Part shown: in pieces, positions 27,292-36,706 of the stretch
How positions within the stretch are numbered: the first letter of the stretch is position 1
Layout: each line of letters starts with the position of its first letter
NCBI GenBank assembly: GCA_016704485.1
Contig: JADJAA010000001.1
Coordinates: forward strand, 992,001-1,056,000
Reading direction: 5' to 3'
Source of the DNA: Flavobacteriales bacterium
GTDB taxonomy: Bacteria > Bacteroidota > Bacteroidia > Flavobacteriales_F > PHOS-HE28
Length of the DNA stretch: 64,000 nucleotides
Made by a program: the position numbers and the translations under genes
Notes under the pieces: model-generated
Databases searched by the model: none
Seen by the model: the letters and a program-made list of their open reading frames with translations, nothing else
Told to the model about the DNA's origin: nothing

Positions 27292-28695
27292 GTGCCTTCT
27301 ACAAAGACCTTTTCCGAGGAGAAAGAGGTGTTGTCCAAGGGCGGCAGTGTGCTTGCTGCCACAGAAGCAGCATTGGCTTCTGCTGTATCAAAAAAGGACC
27401 TGAACGCTTTCTTGGAACTCTTCCCCACATCGGCTATTGCACAAGCGGAAGCGGTTGATTCCAAACGCGCTGCTGGCAAAGCGGGGCCATTGGCCGGAAT
27501 GGTCATCAGCATCAAGGACAACCTCTGTTACAAGGACCATATGGTGAGTGCGTCCTCCAAGATGTTGCAAGGATTCACATCGCTTTATACGGCCACTGCC
27601 GTTGAACGCCTTCTGGCGGCTGATGCCGTGATCATTGGCCGAACCAATTGCGATGAGTTCGCCATGGGCAGTAGCAATGAGAACAGTGCATTCGGCAACG
27701 TTAAGAACCCGGTGAACACTGATATGGTTCCCGGCGGATCAAGCGGCGGCGCAGCAGCATCCGTAGCTGCGGACATTGTACATGTGGCCTTGGGTAGTGA
27801 TACTGGCGGAAGCATTCGACAGCCTGCATCGTTCACTGGCACGATCGGATTCAAGCCCACGTACGGCCGTGTCAGTCGTTATGGGTTGATCGCCTTTGCC
27901 AGTAGCTTCGATCAGATCGGACCCTTTGCACATACAGTTGATGATGTGGCCGCGGTTTATCAGGTTATGGCCGGACACGACCCGAAAGACAGCACAACGA
28001 GTCGTAAGCCAGTAGAACCGGTCACTTTGGCCGATCCGGGAAAACTCCGGATCGGATATTTCCGTGAAGGCTTGGAACGCGACGGCATGGATCCCGAGGT
28101 CGTGGCCCATTTAAAAGCCCAGATCGATCGATTAAAGGCCGAAGGTCATACCGTTGAACCAGTGGAGATCCCTTTGCTCGATCACCAAGTGCCAGCCTAT
28201 TATATCCTCGCAACGGCCGAAGCAAGCAGCAACTTGGCTCGTTTCGATGGAATCCACTACGGTCATCGAAGTACGAAAGCCAAAGGCGTAGAAGAAACCT
28301 ATCGCCTAAGCCGCTCAGAAGGCTTCGGGCCGGAAGTACAGCGACGTATTCTACTTGGCACATTCGTTTTGAGTGCTGGTTATTACGATGCGTATTACGC
28401 ACAAGCTCAACGTGTGCGCCGTATCATTCGCGATCGCACGATCGAGGCTTGCTCAACCTATGACATTCTGCTAGGCCCTACTTGCCCCGGTACCGCTTTT
28501 GCGCATGGCGCTGTGAACGATCCAATTGCCATGTATCTGCAGGACATTTTCACTGTGCAAGCAAACTTGGCCGGCGTGCCTGCCATCAGCTTGCCTACTG
28601 GAACACACAGCAACGGTCTACCCTATGGGATCCAGCTTACTGCTACTCCGTTTGCGGAGGCGAAGCTCTTAGCAGCAGCCAAGCGGTTGTTCTGA
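27292..28695 (+). CDS. gatA: Asp-tRNA(Asn)/Glu-tRNA(Gln) amidotransferase subunit A
   Basis: The glutaminase/amidase subunit of GatCAB, which converts misacylated Glu-tRNA(Gln) or Asp-tRNA(Asn) to the correct amide. From the GTG at 27292 it is 467 aa, close to family length. An ATG at 27229 is also in frame but would extend the protein far into tatA. The amidase signature is intact: the catalytic Lys in VISIKDNLC, then GSSNENSAFGN, PGGSSGGAAASVA and GSDTGGSIRQPASF with the Ser-cisSer-Lys triad residues, then GFKPTYGRVSRYGLIAFASS. The C-terminus has PYGIQL followed by a regular terminal helix. gatB and gatC are not in the window. Start codon choice is uncertain. Confidence 0.93.
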   Translation: MPSTKTFSEEKEVLSKGGSVLAATEAALASAVSKKDLNAFLELFPTSAIAQAEAVDSKRAAGKAGPLAGMVISIKDNLCYKDHMVSASSKMLQGFTSLYTATAVERLLAADAVIIGRTNCDEFAMGSSNENSAFGNVKNPVNTDMVPGGSSGGAAASVAADIVHVALGSDTGGSIRQPASFTGTIGFKPTYGRVSRYGLIAFASSFDQIGPFAHTVDDVAAVYQVMAGHDPKDSTTSRKPVEPVTLADPGKLRIGYFREGLERDGMDPEVVAHLKAQIDRLKAEGHTVEPVEIPLLDHQVPAYYILATAEASSNLARFDGIHYGHRSTKAKGVEETYRLSRSEGFGPEVQRRILLGTFVLSAGYYDAYYAQAQRVRRIIRDRTIEACSTYDILLGPTCPGTAFAHGAVNDPIAMYLQDIFTVQANLAGVPAISLPTGTHSNGLPYGIQLTATPFAEAKLLAAAKRLF

Positions 28696-28824
28696 GAATG
28701 TCCCTATCTTGCTGATGTTCAGCGTTACGATGGAAACATTAACACAGCGCAACTACAACAAACGCATCAGAAAGTCCGTATTAGGGATAACTTCGCCCAC
28801 ATCGCAACGATGTTTTAGCAGTCA

Positions 28825-30330
28825 ATGCCTTTTCGCCACATAGCCCTTTTTGCGCTTGCTACTCCGTTTGCTCTTTTTGCGCAACCGGTTGAAGAGGTGA
28901 TCTACATGCCGGACACGGTCGTGACCGTGCTATTGGAAGACGACCCAGTGATCGCGAATATCGATGCTTTAGCAAGGCTTCCCTGGATCGCGAATTCGAA
29001 GTTCACTACGGACACAGGTCATCACAACATCCATGGTTTTGCCCCAGATGTTGTTCCGGATTGGCCGAAAGAAAAGGTGCGAGTATGGGTTGCCGACCTG
29101 GATGCTGAAACACCTTTCGATCTTACTTACAATGATGTTGTGGACTCGTATATCAACTTATACGTAACACGTAAACGTGAGATGAGCAGCCGCATGCTCG
29201 GTCTCTCAGAATTATATTTCCCGATCTTTGAAGAAGCTCTGGATCGGCACAATATGCCGTTGGAACTGAAGTATCTCGCTGTTGTAGAAAGCGCATTGAA
29301 CCCTTCAGTACATAGCCGTGCAGGCGCTGCTGGGCTATGGCAATTCATGTTACCTACAGGCCGCTCCTATGGCATGAATGTTACAAGCTATGTCGATGAG
29401 CGCCACGATGTATACAAGAGCACGGAAGCGGCATGTCTTTACCTGAAGCATTTATATGGTATGTACGATGATTGGTCAATGGCCCTAGCTGCATATAACT
29501 GCGGCCCGGGTAATGTGAACAAGGCAATTCGTCGAAGTGGTGGTTCAAAGGATTACTGGGCCATCTACGGTCACCTACCGAGGGAAACCCGTGGATATGT
29601 TCCTGCATTCATCGCCGTGAATTATTTGTTCGAGCACCACGCGGATCATAATCTATACCCCGTCGCACCGGCATTCCGTGCATTTGATGTGGACACTGTG
29701 CAGGTGGACTATGCCATGGATCTGCGCAGTGTTGCAGCAGTTACCGGCGTTGACCCGGATGCATTACTTGCGTTGAACCCTATGTTGAAGCTCGGCGTTG
29801 TACCGGCCTCTGCAAAAGCAACCACTGTCTATTTACCTGTTGCTGCGGCTGGAATTTATGTTGCGAATGAGGCTGATTTCCGTACGAGAACGATCGTTGC
29901 ACCTCCAGCACCTCGACCAGAAACAATTGCAGTGAATAATACTGCACCAAAAGCATCTACCAAGAACCGGTATCATACTGTTCGCCGAGGCGAATCATTA
30001 GGGGTGATCGCAAGCAAGTACCGTATTTCGGTTTCTCAGTTGAAGAGCATGAACGGGATCCGCGGAACCATGATCAGGGCTGGGCAAAAATTGTTGGTCG
30101 GCAAGCACTTGGAAACCGCTTCCACTACTTCTGAATCGAAAGCAGCCGAGCAGCCTGTAAATAATATGGCATACACGTACCACACCGTTCAACCAGGTGA
30201 TACGTTGTGGGGCATCGCAAACATGTACCCCGGCATTTCCGTGGACGACCTGAAACGCTTGAACTCCGCGGTAGTGAGCCATGGCTTGAAGCCTGGTCAG
30301 AAGATCAAGATCAAGGCCCAAGGCTCTTGA
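28825..30330 (+). CDS. MltD-like membrane/periplasmic lytic transglycosylase with two LysM domains
   Basis: Cleaves the glycan strands of peptidoglycan with 1,6-anhydro products. It has 501 aa with a signal peptide (MPFRHIALFALATPFALFAQ). The SLT (family 1 transglycosylase) domain spans about residues 125-280 with the catalytic Glu155 in VVESALNP, then SRAGAAGLWQFM, the AAYNCGPGNVNKAI motif and ETRGYVPAFIAV, all diagnostic of MltD. Two LysM peptidoglycan-binding domains follow: YHTVRRGESLGVIASKYRI and YHTVQPGDTLWGIANMYPG near the C-terminus. It is likely anchored or periplasmic and acts with the EnvC-like protein in wall remodelling (inference from proximity). It follows gatA after 129 bp. 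Confidence 0.93.
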   Translation: MPFRHIALFALATPFALFAQPVEEVIYMPDTVVTVLLEDDPVIANIDALARLPWIANSKFTTDTGHHNIHGFAPDVVPDWPKEKVRVWVADLDAETPFDLTYNDVVDSYINLYVTRKREMSSRMLGLSELYFPIFEEALDRHNMPLELKYLAVVESALNPSVHSRAGAAGLWQFMLPTGRSYGMNVTSYVDERHDVYKSTEAACLYLKHLYGMYDDWSMALAAYNCGPGNVNKAIRRSGGSKDYWAIYGHLPRETRGYVPAFIAVNYLFEHHADHNLYPVAPAFRAFDVDTVQVDYAMDLRSVAAVTGVDPDALLALNPMLKLGVVPASAKATTVYLPVAAAGIYVANEADFRTRTIVAPPAPRPETIAVNNTAPKASTKNRYHTVRRGESLGVIASKYRISVSQLKSMNGIRGTMIRAGQKLLVGKHLETASTTSESKAAEQPVNNMAYTYHTVQPGDTLWGIANMYPGISVDDLKRLNSAVVSHGLKPGQKIKIKAQGS

Positions 30331-30502
30331 TGGTCCTACAAGGGTCTCTATCCAATTGTTTTCACTTTTTCTTTTGATACGTATCCCCTTAATTGGTCGC
30401 TCATTAATCGCGTTTGGACAGCTTAAAAAGCACGATCGTTGATAAATGACGCTAGGCTATGCGTGCGGTTCGCTGTACCTTTCCAGCAGTAGCCCCCTCG
30501 CC

Positions 30503-30766
30503 ATGGATACCACGATCATTCAAAAGCATGCCCATAAACACTGCCGATTCAAATTGCGAAATGGTCGCGAAGTTTTCGGCGTGATCTGGGAGGTCAAGAC
30601 CGCAGAAAGCCCCCTACAAGAAGGTTCAAATGATGGCGAAGCCCATCAGTTGTTCTTCGCAAGCATTGGAGATTACGAGCGGCTTCAAAGCCGGTCCGGC
30701 GGGCCCATCAATGTGATCCCCATGTTGCCCGAGGATATCATGCTTGTGGAAAGTATTGCGAGCTGA
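30503..30766 (+). CDS. Small conserved-looking protein of unknown function
   Basis: A protein of 87 aa I do not recognise. The ATG at 30503 (MDTTIIQKHAHKHCRF) is chosen over an in-frame ATG at 30446 because the intervening 19 residues look like non-coding leader, including a near -7 element TACCTTTC at 30477-30484. The body suggests a small beta-rich fold: HCRFKLRNGREVFGVIWEV then HQLFFASIGDYERLQ and INVIPMLPEDIMLVE. The sequence FKLRNGREVFGVIWEV resembles an Sm/Lsm-like or PilZ-like strand pair, but this is only a visual impression. It has no signal peptide, so it is probably cytosolic. The next gene, ptrB-like, converges on it with a 23-bp gap. Confidence 0.6.
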   Translation: MDTTIIQKHAHKHCRFKLRNGREVFGVIWEVKTAESPLQEGSNDGEAHQLFFASIGDYERLQSRSGGPINVIPMLPEDIMLVESIAS

Positions 30767-30789
30767 ACAGCTCACATACATCGTTCATA

Positions 30790-32904
30790 CTACGTATTGT
30801 TCAACCCTGCTTGCTCTATCAGGAACGCGTAGATCAAAGCGGTTTCCTTAAGTGCTTCGAACCTACCCGTAGCGCCGCCGTGACCCGCTTCCAGGTCGGT
30901 GTGCAACAAAATCGGTGCATCGCCTTTTTGGTGATTTCTTAGTCGCTGAACCCACTTTGCAGGTTCCCAATACTGTACTTGGCTATCGTGGAGTCCTGTG
31001 ATCACCAATACGGCCGGGTATTCGGCATCCTTTACGTTGTCATACGGCGAATAGCTCAGCATGCGTTCATAGGCCTCCTTTTCATTCGGGTCGCCCCACT
31101 CTTCGTATTCACCCGTGGTCAGCGGAATGGTATCGTCCAGCATGGTGGTTACCACATCTACAAATGGGACCTCGGCAACAACCGCTTTCCATAGATCCGG
31201 ACGCATGTTCAATACTGCACCGACCAATAATCCACCGGCGCTTCCGCCCCATGCGAATAGTCGCTTGGGGTCCGCATAGTTCCGGTCAACCAATGACACT
31301 GCACAATCAATGAAATCCGTGAACGTATTGAGCTTGTATTCCAAACGACCGTTATCATACCACGCTCTGCCCAACTCTTCGCCGCCCCGAATATGGGCTA
31401 TTGCGAACACGAATCCACGATCCAAAAGACTCAACCGTGCACTGCCGAAAACAGGGTCGATACTGTGCCCGTAACTACCATAACCATAAAGCAATAGCGG
31501 GGCCGTGCCATCCAATAAAGTTCCCTTGCGATGAACCAACGACACGGGTACCTTAACACCGTCACCTGCGGTTACCCAAATGCGTTCACTCTTGTAATTG
31601 GCCGCATCGAAATCCCCGATCACTTCCTGTTGTTTCAATAGCGTATCCTTGGTCGTGTTCAGGTCGTGCAGATAAACGCCGCTTGGTGTAGTAAGCGAAG
31701 CATAGCCGAACCGCAATTGATCCGAGTTCCACTCCGTATTGACCCCTGTGTAACACACATAGGCAGGGTCATTGAATGAGATCTCGTGTTCATGACCATC
31801 GCTGATCCGCCGTACGCGAATGTGCGGAAGGCCGTCTTTCCGCTCACTGAACACCAGATGATCTTTGAATACATCCACATCTTCCAATAGGACCTCATGG
31901 TCATGCGCTAGAACTTCCTTCCACTTGGCCTTTTTACGCGTATCACTTTCGGCGCACTCCATCAACCGGAAATTAGTGGCTTTCCAGTTGGTCATGATGT
32001 ACCACTTGCCTGCTTCTTCCGGAGCTGCTCCTGGCACGTGTATGATTGAATATTCGTGTTCTTCTTCACGCGGGAGGAAGACCTGGAACGTTCCTTCGGG
32101 CTGGTCAACCGGGAGAAATAAATGCTCGCTGCTGAAACTACTTTCCGTGCTTATGATCATGAAACGATCAGAGCGGCTCCGATAGATATCACAGCTAAAA
32201 GTGACGTCCTTTTCTTCATATACGAGCACATCAGAGATCGGGTCCGTCCCTAAAATGTGCCTGTAGATCCGATAGCTGCGTAAGGTCTCATCCTGTCTGG
32301 GATAGAATACCGTACGGTCATCCGCGAATGCACAACCACCACCGGTATCAGGGATCGTATCGGGTAGTTCTTTTCCTGTGAGCAGGTCGCGGAACCGAAT
32401 TTCATATTGGCGGCGACCGACCGTATCAATACTGTATCCGACAATTGTATTGTTTGGGTCTATTTCGTAATCAGCAAGATCGAAATAAGCTAGACCTGCG
32501 GCCAATTCATTCTCATTCAGAATGTCCTCGGCAACTGCATCCGGTTCATCTTTTCGACGCACATGTACAGGGTACTCCTTGCCTTCTTCATACCGGTGAT
32601 GGTACCAATACCCGTTCTCCCGATACGGCACACTGAGGTCGGTTTCTTTGATACGCCCCTTGATCTCTTCGTAAAGTCGGGCGCGCAAACCCGCTACGGG
32701 AGCTAATACGGCATCGCTATACGCGTTCTCTGCCGCGAGGTGGGCAATGACCTCTTGAGTGTGCTCGTCGTACGGCACAGTGACGCGCTGGATCTCAGTA
32801 AGCCGCATCCAATAGTAAGCGTCGTGCCGCGTATGCCCGTGAACAGTTATCTCTTTGATCTTCTGCGCGGCAATTGGCGGCACATGCCGAGTAGGAAATT
32901 CCAT
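30790..32904 (-). CDS. ptrB: Oligopeptidase B-like prolyl oligopeptidase family serine peptidase
   Basis: An S9-family serine endopeptidase of 704 aa that cleaves short peptides, in oligopeptidase B typically after basic residues. The N-terminal ~400 residues form the seven-bladed propeller that gates the active site, opening with HDAYYWMRL and YEEGKEYPVHVRR. The catalytic domain has LLLYGYGSYGHSIDP, AHIRGGEELGRAWYD and the nucleophile Ser555 in GGSAGG. The Asp (in GLHDSQVQYWEP) and the His (LEAGHGGATGR) of the triad are visible. No signal peptide is present, so cytosolic location is likely. It is the last gene of a minus-strand run after porZ and recO, 31 bp after recO. Confidence 0.93.
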   Translation of the reverse strand: MEFPTRHVPPIAAQKIKEITVHGHTRHDAYYWMRLTEIQRVTVPYDEHTQEVIAHLAAENAYSDAVLAPVAGLRARLYEEIKGRIKETDLSVPYRENGYWYHHRYEEGKEYPVHVRRKDEPDAVAEDILNENELAAGLAYFDLADYEIDPNNTIVGYSIDTVGRRQYEIRFRDLLTGKELPDTIPDTGGGCAFADDRTVFYPRQDETLRSYRIYRHILGTDPISDVLVYEEKDVTFSCDIYRSRSDRFMIISTESSFSSEHLFLPVDQPEGTFQVFLPREEEHEYSIIHVPGAAPEEAGKWYIMTNWKATNFRLMECAESDTRKKAKWKEVLAHDHEVLLEDVDVFKDHLVFSERKDGLPHIRVRRISDGHEHEISFNDPAYVCYTGVNTEWNSDQLRFGYASLTTPSGVYLHDLNTTKDTLLKQQEVIGDFDAANYKSERIWVTAGDGVKVPVSLVHRKGTLLDGTAPLLLYGYGSYGHSIDPVFGSARLSLLDRGFVFAIAHIRGGEELGRAWYDNGRLEYKLNTFTDFIDCAVSLVDRNYADPKRLFAWGGSAGGLLVGAVLNMRPDLWKAVVAEVPFVDVVTTMLDDTIPLTTGEYEEWGDPNEKEAYERMLSYSPYDNVKDAEYPAVLVITGLHDSQVQYWEPAKWVQRLRNHQKGDAPILLHTDLEAGHGGATGRFEALKETALIYAFLIEQAGLNNT

Positions 32905-32935
32905 GGTTTCTAATACGGCCGCAAGTTACGCCCCC

Positions 32936-33673
32936 CTACCCCAGAACCTGATGCAGCACCGCCGGTGAACGCATTTCGCCCAACCCTGTTACATGCAACC
33001 GATAATAGAGCAGTAGGCGTTCCAAAAGTTCCCTTCTTTGCATGGAAGGAATTGTAATTGTTGCCATCGAACGGAAGTTCACTTGAAGCAGTTGAGCCAG
33101 AAGCGCACTCAACGGAGGACCTAGAGTATGTCCCCCCGGTTCGGCGCCCGGGCCAGACAGCTGGGCCGCGCTTTTAATGAAGTGACCTTCTTTCAGGTCG
33201 AATCGGTCTTCGCCTTGTCGGGGAGGTTCCGGGTAGAAACCTAGGTGCCCGGAGAGATGAACCAGCATGACCAAGGGGAAACAACGCACATCGGGAGCTG
33301 TGTCCATTGCTTCCAAAGCTTCTTCCACGAATGCGAATAGGTCGGGATCTTCGGATTCCTCTCGAAGCACTTTGTACAGAAGTTCTTGAGTAAATAAGGC
33401 CAAGGTGCCGCGTATGGCATCCACATGAAGTTGTGTGTAGGGCCTTTCTACACGGAGCTCGCGTACGGTGTGCATTTCACGTTCCGTATTCTCGGTAACG
33501 ACTAGTTCCACGCGTGATAAAGGAAGCAATGCCGAAGGGGCGACTCCTCCTTTTCCACCAGAGCGGACCATGTAACTGCGCAACCCGAATAGTTCCGTGT
33601 ATGCTTTCAATACGACGGTTCTATCTCCATGCTTTATGGTTCGCAGAACAACAGCACGCGTGGTATGTAGCAT
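32936..33673 (-). CDS. recO: DNA repair protein RecO
   Basis: A protein of 245 aa, the usual length. RecO works with RecR and RecF to load RecA at single-strand gaps. The N-terminal OB-fold is recognisable from LHTTRAVVLRTIKHGDRTVVLKAYTELFGLRSYMVRSG, followed by the helical middle (RGTLALFTQELLYKVLREES) and LVHLSGHLGFYP, which is the family signature. The bacteroidotal form lacks the CxxC zinc motif here. It is in a minus-strand cluster: porZ ends 5 bp before it and ptrB starts 31 bp after it, so the three are probably one transcript. Confidence 0.93.
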   Translation of the reverse strand: MLHTTRAVVLRTIKHGDRTVVLKAYTELFGLRSYMVRSGGKGGVAPSALLPLSRVELVVTENTEREMHTVRELRVERPYTQLHVDAIRGTLALFTQELLYKVLREESEDPDLFAFVEEALEAMDTAPDVRCFPLVMLVHLSGHLGFYPEPPRQGEDRFDLKEGHFIKSAAQLSGPGAEPGGHTLGPPLSALLAQLLQVNFRSMATITIPSMQRRELLERLLLYYRLHVTGLGEMRSPAVLHQVLG

Positions 33674-33678
33674 GGCTG

Positions 33679-36045
33679 CTAGCGCGTAACGAGGACCTTG
33701 GTATTACACTTAAAGCTTCCGGAACGGTCGCTAGCAAAGATCAAGTACACCCCGGTACTTACCCGATTCCCAGCCATGTCATTTCCATTCCAAATGGCTT
33801 GGCCACCAAGCGAGGTCGTACGGTACACCAAATTTCCACTAACATCCGTGATCTTTACTTCGCTGTCCCGCACCAACCCGGTTACTGCGATCGGTCCTGT
33901 ATAATTCGGTACAACCGGATTCGGAAAAACCTTAGCACAATCACTATCGTTAACTCCATCAACTGCATCACTGCGATAGCTCATGATACCGCGATCAGTA
34001 CCAAAGAAGACATCTCCGGTAACCTCGTTCACGGCAATGCCAATGATGTTGTCGCTGGGTAATGGACTATTGGCCGCCGTGAAATGATGGATCTCTTCCT
34101 GTCCGTCGGACGAGATCAGATACGCGCCGCTGGTCTGGGTGCCGATCCATTTGCGATCCGCACCATCTACAGCGATCGCGCTGACTGATTCCGTTTCCAA
34201 TAGAAGTTGCGTGTTTCCATCCTGCTCTATCAGGATCTGTTGTGCATCGAATCCCTCGCCGTCGAAAACGGAAGAGGGGTTATAGAAAACCGCAACCCCC
34301 TTGTTCGTCCCGATCCATATCTGACCCTCTTTATCTTCAGCAAAACAATACGCATCCTGCGAAGGAAGCCCCCCCGCCCCTTCGATATTGGTGAGAAGTT
34401 TGTAACGGTCGTCCCCTGTATCCAAAATACTATTGCCAGGATCGAACACCAGTAATGAATTTCCACGTGGACGAATGACCCAAACATATCCATTGGAAGC
34501 TGCCAGAATATTTCCAACAAGCGTGTTCCCATTCAAAATAGCACCGGGGTCAAACCCCTGCCAATCACCATTCTTGGTATATACTTGGATGGGTTTAGCC
34601 GTATTCGCGTTCGAGATCCAAAGATTTCCCTCCTTATCATAACAAAGTCCGCCAACATCCACTTTGTTCGGTTCGCTATTGGTCTCCTCCAGTAATGAGC
34701 TATTATCCGTATTGTAGAATCCAATTGGAACCCGGTCACGGAATTCGATCAACCCCTCTTCCCAAGAGCCAGCGAATGCATGGTTCGGGTCCTTTGGGTC
34801 GATCGCAACGGCCACAATATCATTCACCGCTTCGCCATAACCATTATTGCCGAACATCAAGGGCGTATTATCACGGTCGAATGACATCCAATTTCCATCG
34901 ACATAATTGTACAGTCCATCCTTCAGGAATGTATTGGTCCAATTACCGGCCAGGGCTCCACTGGAAACATATACTGCATTTCCACTTGCGGTCAAGGAAT
35001 ATACCGATGTATGCCTTGGGCCATTAGGAAGGATCGATGTTCCAACCCCATAACCTTCGCCTTTTACGAGGCCTAATTGTTGGTCCGCGACCCAAATAAC
35101 CCCATTCTCACCATGAACGGCCTGTGAAGCCTTGACCTCCGTTCCCTCATATCCGTATTGAGGAGTCACCTCGTCCAAAACCGAGTTCAACCGTTGTATG
35201 TCAGTTCTGTGCGGAATGATCACGAATTGTCCATCATTTGAAACATTCAGGTTTCGGTTCTCACGACCAAATAGCGGCTGAAATGGTTGAAAAACTCCCG
35301 AATCGTCCAATACGAGCAACGTGTCCGAATCATTGGCTGTCCCGTCAAAGTTCAATAGGAGCTTACCTCCAAAACTCACAACGTCGTTGAATGGCCCACT
35401 GGACATTGTGGAAGCCATGTCGATGCGTTTGTGCCAATTATCGAATGCTGCCAAATTCGCTGCATTTCGCCAAGCACTGAACAAGCCGGTTCGCGTTGCG
35501 GCGTAGATCGAATCTCCATAGAAAGCAACGCCTGCCACTTCGACCTGGGAACCACCCGGACCGATGAACCACGTATCCTGTACCTCTCTGCCGACCAGGT
35601 CGACCTTAACGATACCGAACCCACAGCTCAAATAGGCTGTGGTGCCCTCGAAGTGAATGCCATAAATGCCCTTATCACCCAGGATCGTGCTGCGCTTAAT
35701 GTCATTCATATTATAACTCGTACTGCCTTGGATCAGATCCAAATTGCCGTTGGAATAATACACCACCAACATGCCCAATGGCTCATTCCATGCAATTCCC
35801 TGGACCCCCACGTCATTTAAAGCATTCACTTTATTCAGGCGTTCGATCTCTCCGGCCGATGGGTCGTATTTGAAAAGCCCGGTTGTAGTAGCACAGTACA
35901 CGTTACCACCGCCAAGAGCCACTGCGATCGTAGTTCGATAGGGTAAATGGTCCTGCCATTGGCCTATCGATGTGGTCTGCGCTAACACATCGACTGATCC
36001 AACAAGAACACTTAGTATTACGAACAGGGTTGTTTTGAGCGTCAT
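33679..36045 (-). CDS. porZ: PorZ-like T9SS component (two beta-propellers plus C-terminal sorting-type domain)
   Basis: A surface-associated T9SS protein of 788 aa. The ATG at 36045 starts MTLKTTLFVILSVLVGSVDVLAQ, a signal peptide. An apparent extension to 36396 would run through a tRNA gene and is rejected. After the signal peptide, GQWQDHLPYRTTIAVALGGG and VYCATTTGLFKYD match the N-terminal PorZ propeller. Many repeating blades follow (DKEGNLWISN, EDKEGQIWIGTNKGVAV, ADRKWIGTQTSGAYL), giving two seven-bladed propellers. The C-terminal ~85 residues look like a T9SS type A sorting domain (KVFPNPVVPNYTGPI, then VSTGVYLIFAS), which PorZ keeps on the cell surface in the attachment complex with PorU. 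It leads the porZ-recO-ptrB run. Alternative: a generic propeller lipid-sensor protein, but N-terminus and neighbour recO favour PorZ. Confidence 0.85.
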   Translation of the reverse strand: MTLKTTLFVILSVLVGSVDVLAQTTSIGQWQDHLPYRTTIAVALGGGNVYCATTTGLFKYDPSAGEIERLNKVNALNDVGVQGIAWNEPLGMLVVYYSNGNLDLIQGSTSYNMNDIKRSTILGDKGIYGIHFEGTTAYLSCGFGIVKVDLVGREVQDTWFIGPGGSQVEVAGVAFYGDSIYAATRTGLFSAWRNAANLAAFDNWHKRIDMASTMSSGPFNDVVSFGGKLLLNFDGTANDSDTLLVLDDSGVFQPFQPLFGRENRNLNVSNDGQFVIIPHRTDIQRLNSVLDEVTPQYGYEGTEVKASQAVHGENGVIWVADQQLGLVKGEGYGVGTSILPNGPRHTSVYSLTASGNAVYVSSGALAGNWTNTFLKDGLYNYVDGNWMSFDRDNTPLMFGNNGYGEAVNDIVAVAIDPKDPNHAFAGSWEEGLIEFRDRVPIGFYNTDNSSLLEETNSEPNKVDVGGLCYDKEGNLWISNANTAKPIQVYTKNGDWQGFDPGAILNGNTLVGNILAASNGYVWVIRPRGNSLLVFDPGNSILDTGDDRYKLLTNIEGAGGLPSQDAYCFAEDKEGQIWIGTNKGVAVFYNPSSVFDGEGFDAQQILIEQDGNTQLLLETESVSAIAVDGADRKWIGTQTSGAYLISSDGQEEIHHFTAANSPLPSDNIIGIAVNEVTGDVFFGTDRGIMSYRSDAVDGVNDSDCAKVFPNPVVPNYTGPIAVTGLVRDSEVKITDVSGNLVYRTTSLGGQAIWNGNDMAGNRVSTGVYLIFASDRSGSFKCNTKVLVTR

Positions 36046-36169
36046 GGGACTAATAACAGGCAATGCTGGGAACGCAATATATCGTCGATCGGTATGGGCC
36101 AAGGTAATTTCAACGACCGGATAAACTGCCATTCTTGAACTAAATGCGATGCCGATCCTACAAAAGTCG

Positions 36170-36198
36170 AAGTGCCCCGGAATAATTCCGGAGCACTT
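36170..36198 (-). terminator. Intrinsic terminator downstream of tRNA-Cys
   Basis: A near-perfect hairpin: left arm 36170-36183 (aagtgccccggaat), one-base loop at 36184, right arm 36185-36198 (attccggagcactt), 14 pairs with one G-U. On the minus strand it directly follows the tRNA gene and is followed by CGACTTTTG, a short T-run. In transcript terms the single-base loop would open to about 3-5 nt. It would end the gltX-folB-tRNA transcript or the tRNA transcript. Confidence 0.75.
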
Positions 36199-36205
36199 CT
36201 TAGTG

Positions 36206-36276
36206 AGGTCGCGTGCGGATTCGAACCGCAGTAGCAGCTTTTGCAGAGCTGTGCCTAGCCACTCGGCCACGCGACC
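36206..36276 (-). tRNA. tRNA-Cys (GCA)
   Basis: The minus strand folds as a cloverleaf: acceptor stem GGTCGCG/CGCGACC, anticodon stem CAGCT/AGCTG with loop CTGCAAA giving anticodon GCA, and a T-arm with the sequence GGTTCGAATCC. The base after the acceptor stem is U (36206), the discriminator U73 typical of tRNA-Cys. No CCA is encoded. It lies 79 bp after folB in the same direction and is followed by a strong hairpin at 36170-36198. Confidence 0.95.
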
Positions 36277-36355
36277 GTGAATGGGGCCGCGAAGATACAA
36301 CAACAGATCAGGCTGGATCAGGCCGATCAGCAGAAATTCGAAAACAGACCCTAGA

Positions 36356-36706
36356 TTAGCCTTCCAGTGTATAGACCGCTTCGTCCACGTCTCCATGGAT
36401 CGGGGGGCGTTCTTTTACGACGCGTACCCGCCAACGCGTTGCTTGCGGCCACTCCGTTTTCATTGCCGTTAATATGCGACTGCAAACATGCTCGATCAGT
36501 TTGCTGCGTATGGCCATTTCGGCCCGTACTATGGCGGCTACTTGGCCGTAGTCCACGGTATTCTTCAGATCATCGGTTCTTTCCGCATCAACGAAATCGC
36601 CTTCCACTTGGATATCCACACGGTAGTTCCCTCCGATAACACCTTCTTCTTCCAAACAACCGTGAAACGCCTGAAGCCGGATCCCATTCACTTGTATTAC
36701 GCCCAT
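36356..36706 (-). CDS. folB: Dihydroneopterin aldolase
   Basis: Cleaves 7,8-dihydroneopterin to 6-hydroxymethyl-dihydropterin and glycolaldehyde in folate synthesis. It has 116 aa, the standard length. The N-terminus MGVIQVNGIRLQAFHGCLEEEG with the HG and adjacent acidic residues and the GNYRVDIQVEGDF strand are family features. DLKNTVDYGQV and LIEHVCSRIL also match, and the catalytic Lys lies in VRVVKERPPIHGDV. The start codon overlaps the gltX stop by one base (TAATG), so the two are translationally coupled. Confidence 0.93.
   Translation of the reverse strand: MGVIQVNGIRLQAFHGCLEEEGVIGGNYRVDIQVEGDFVDAERTDDLKNTVDYGQVAAIVRAEMAIRSKLIEHVCSRILTAMKTEWPQATRWRVRVVKERPPIHGDVDEAVYTLEG

Noticed and set aside
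34461..34470. TTCCACGTGG resembling the parS core
   Set aside because: Only the central ten bases match; flanks break the palindrome.
36046..36396. N-terminal extension of porZ
   Set aside because: It runs through the tRNA-Cys gene and its terminator; the ATG at 36045 begins a perfect signal peptide.
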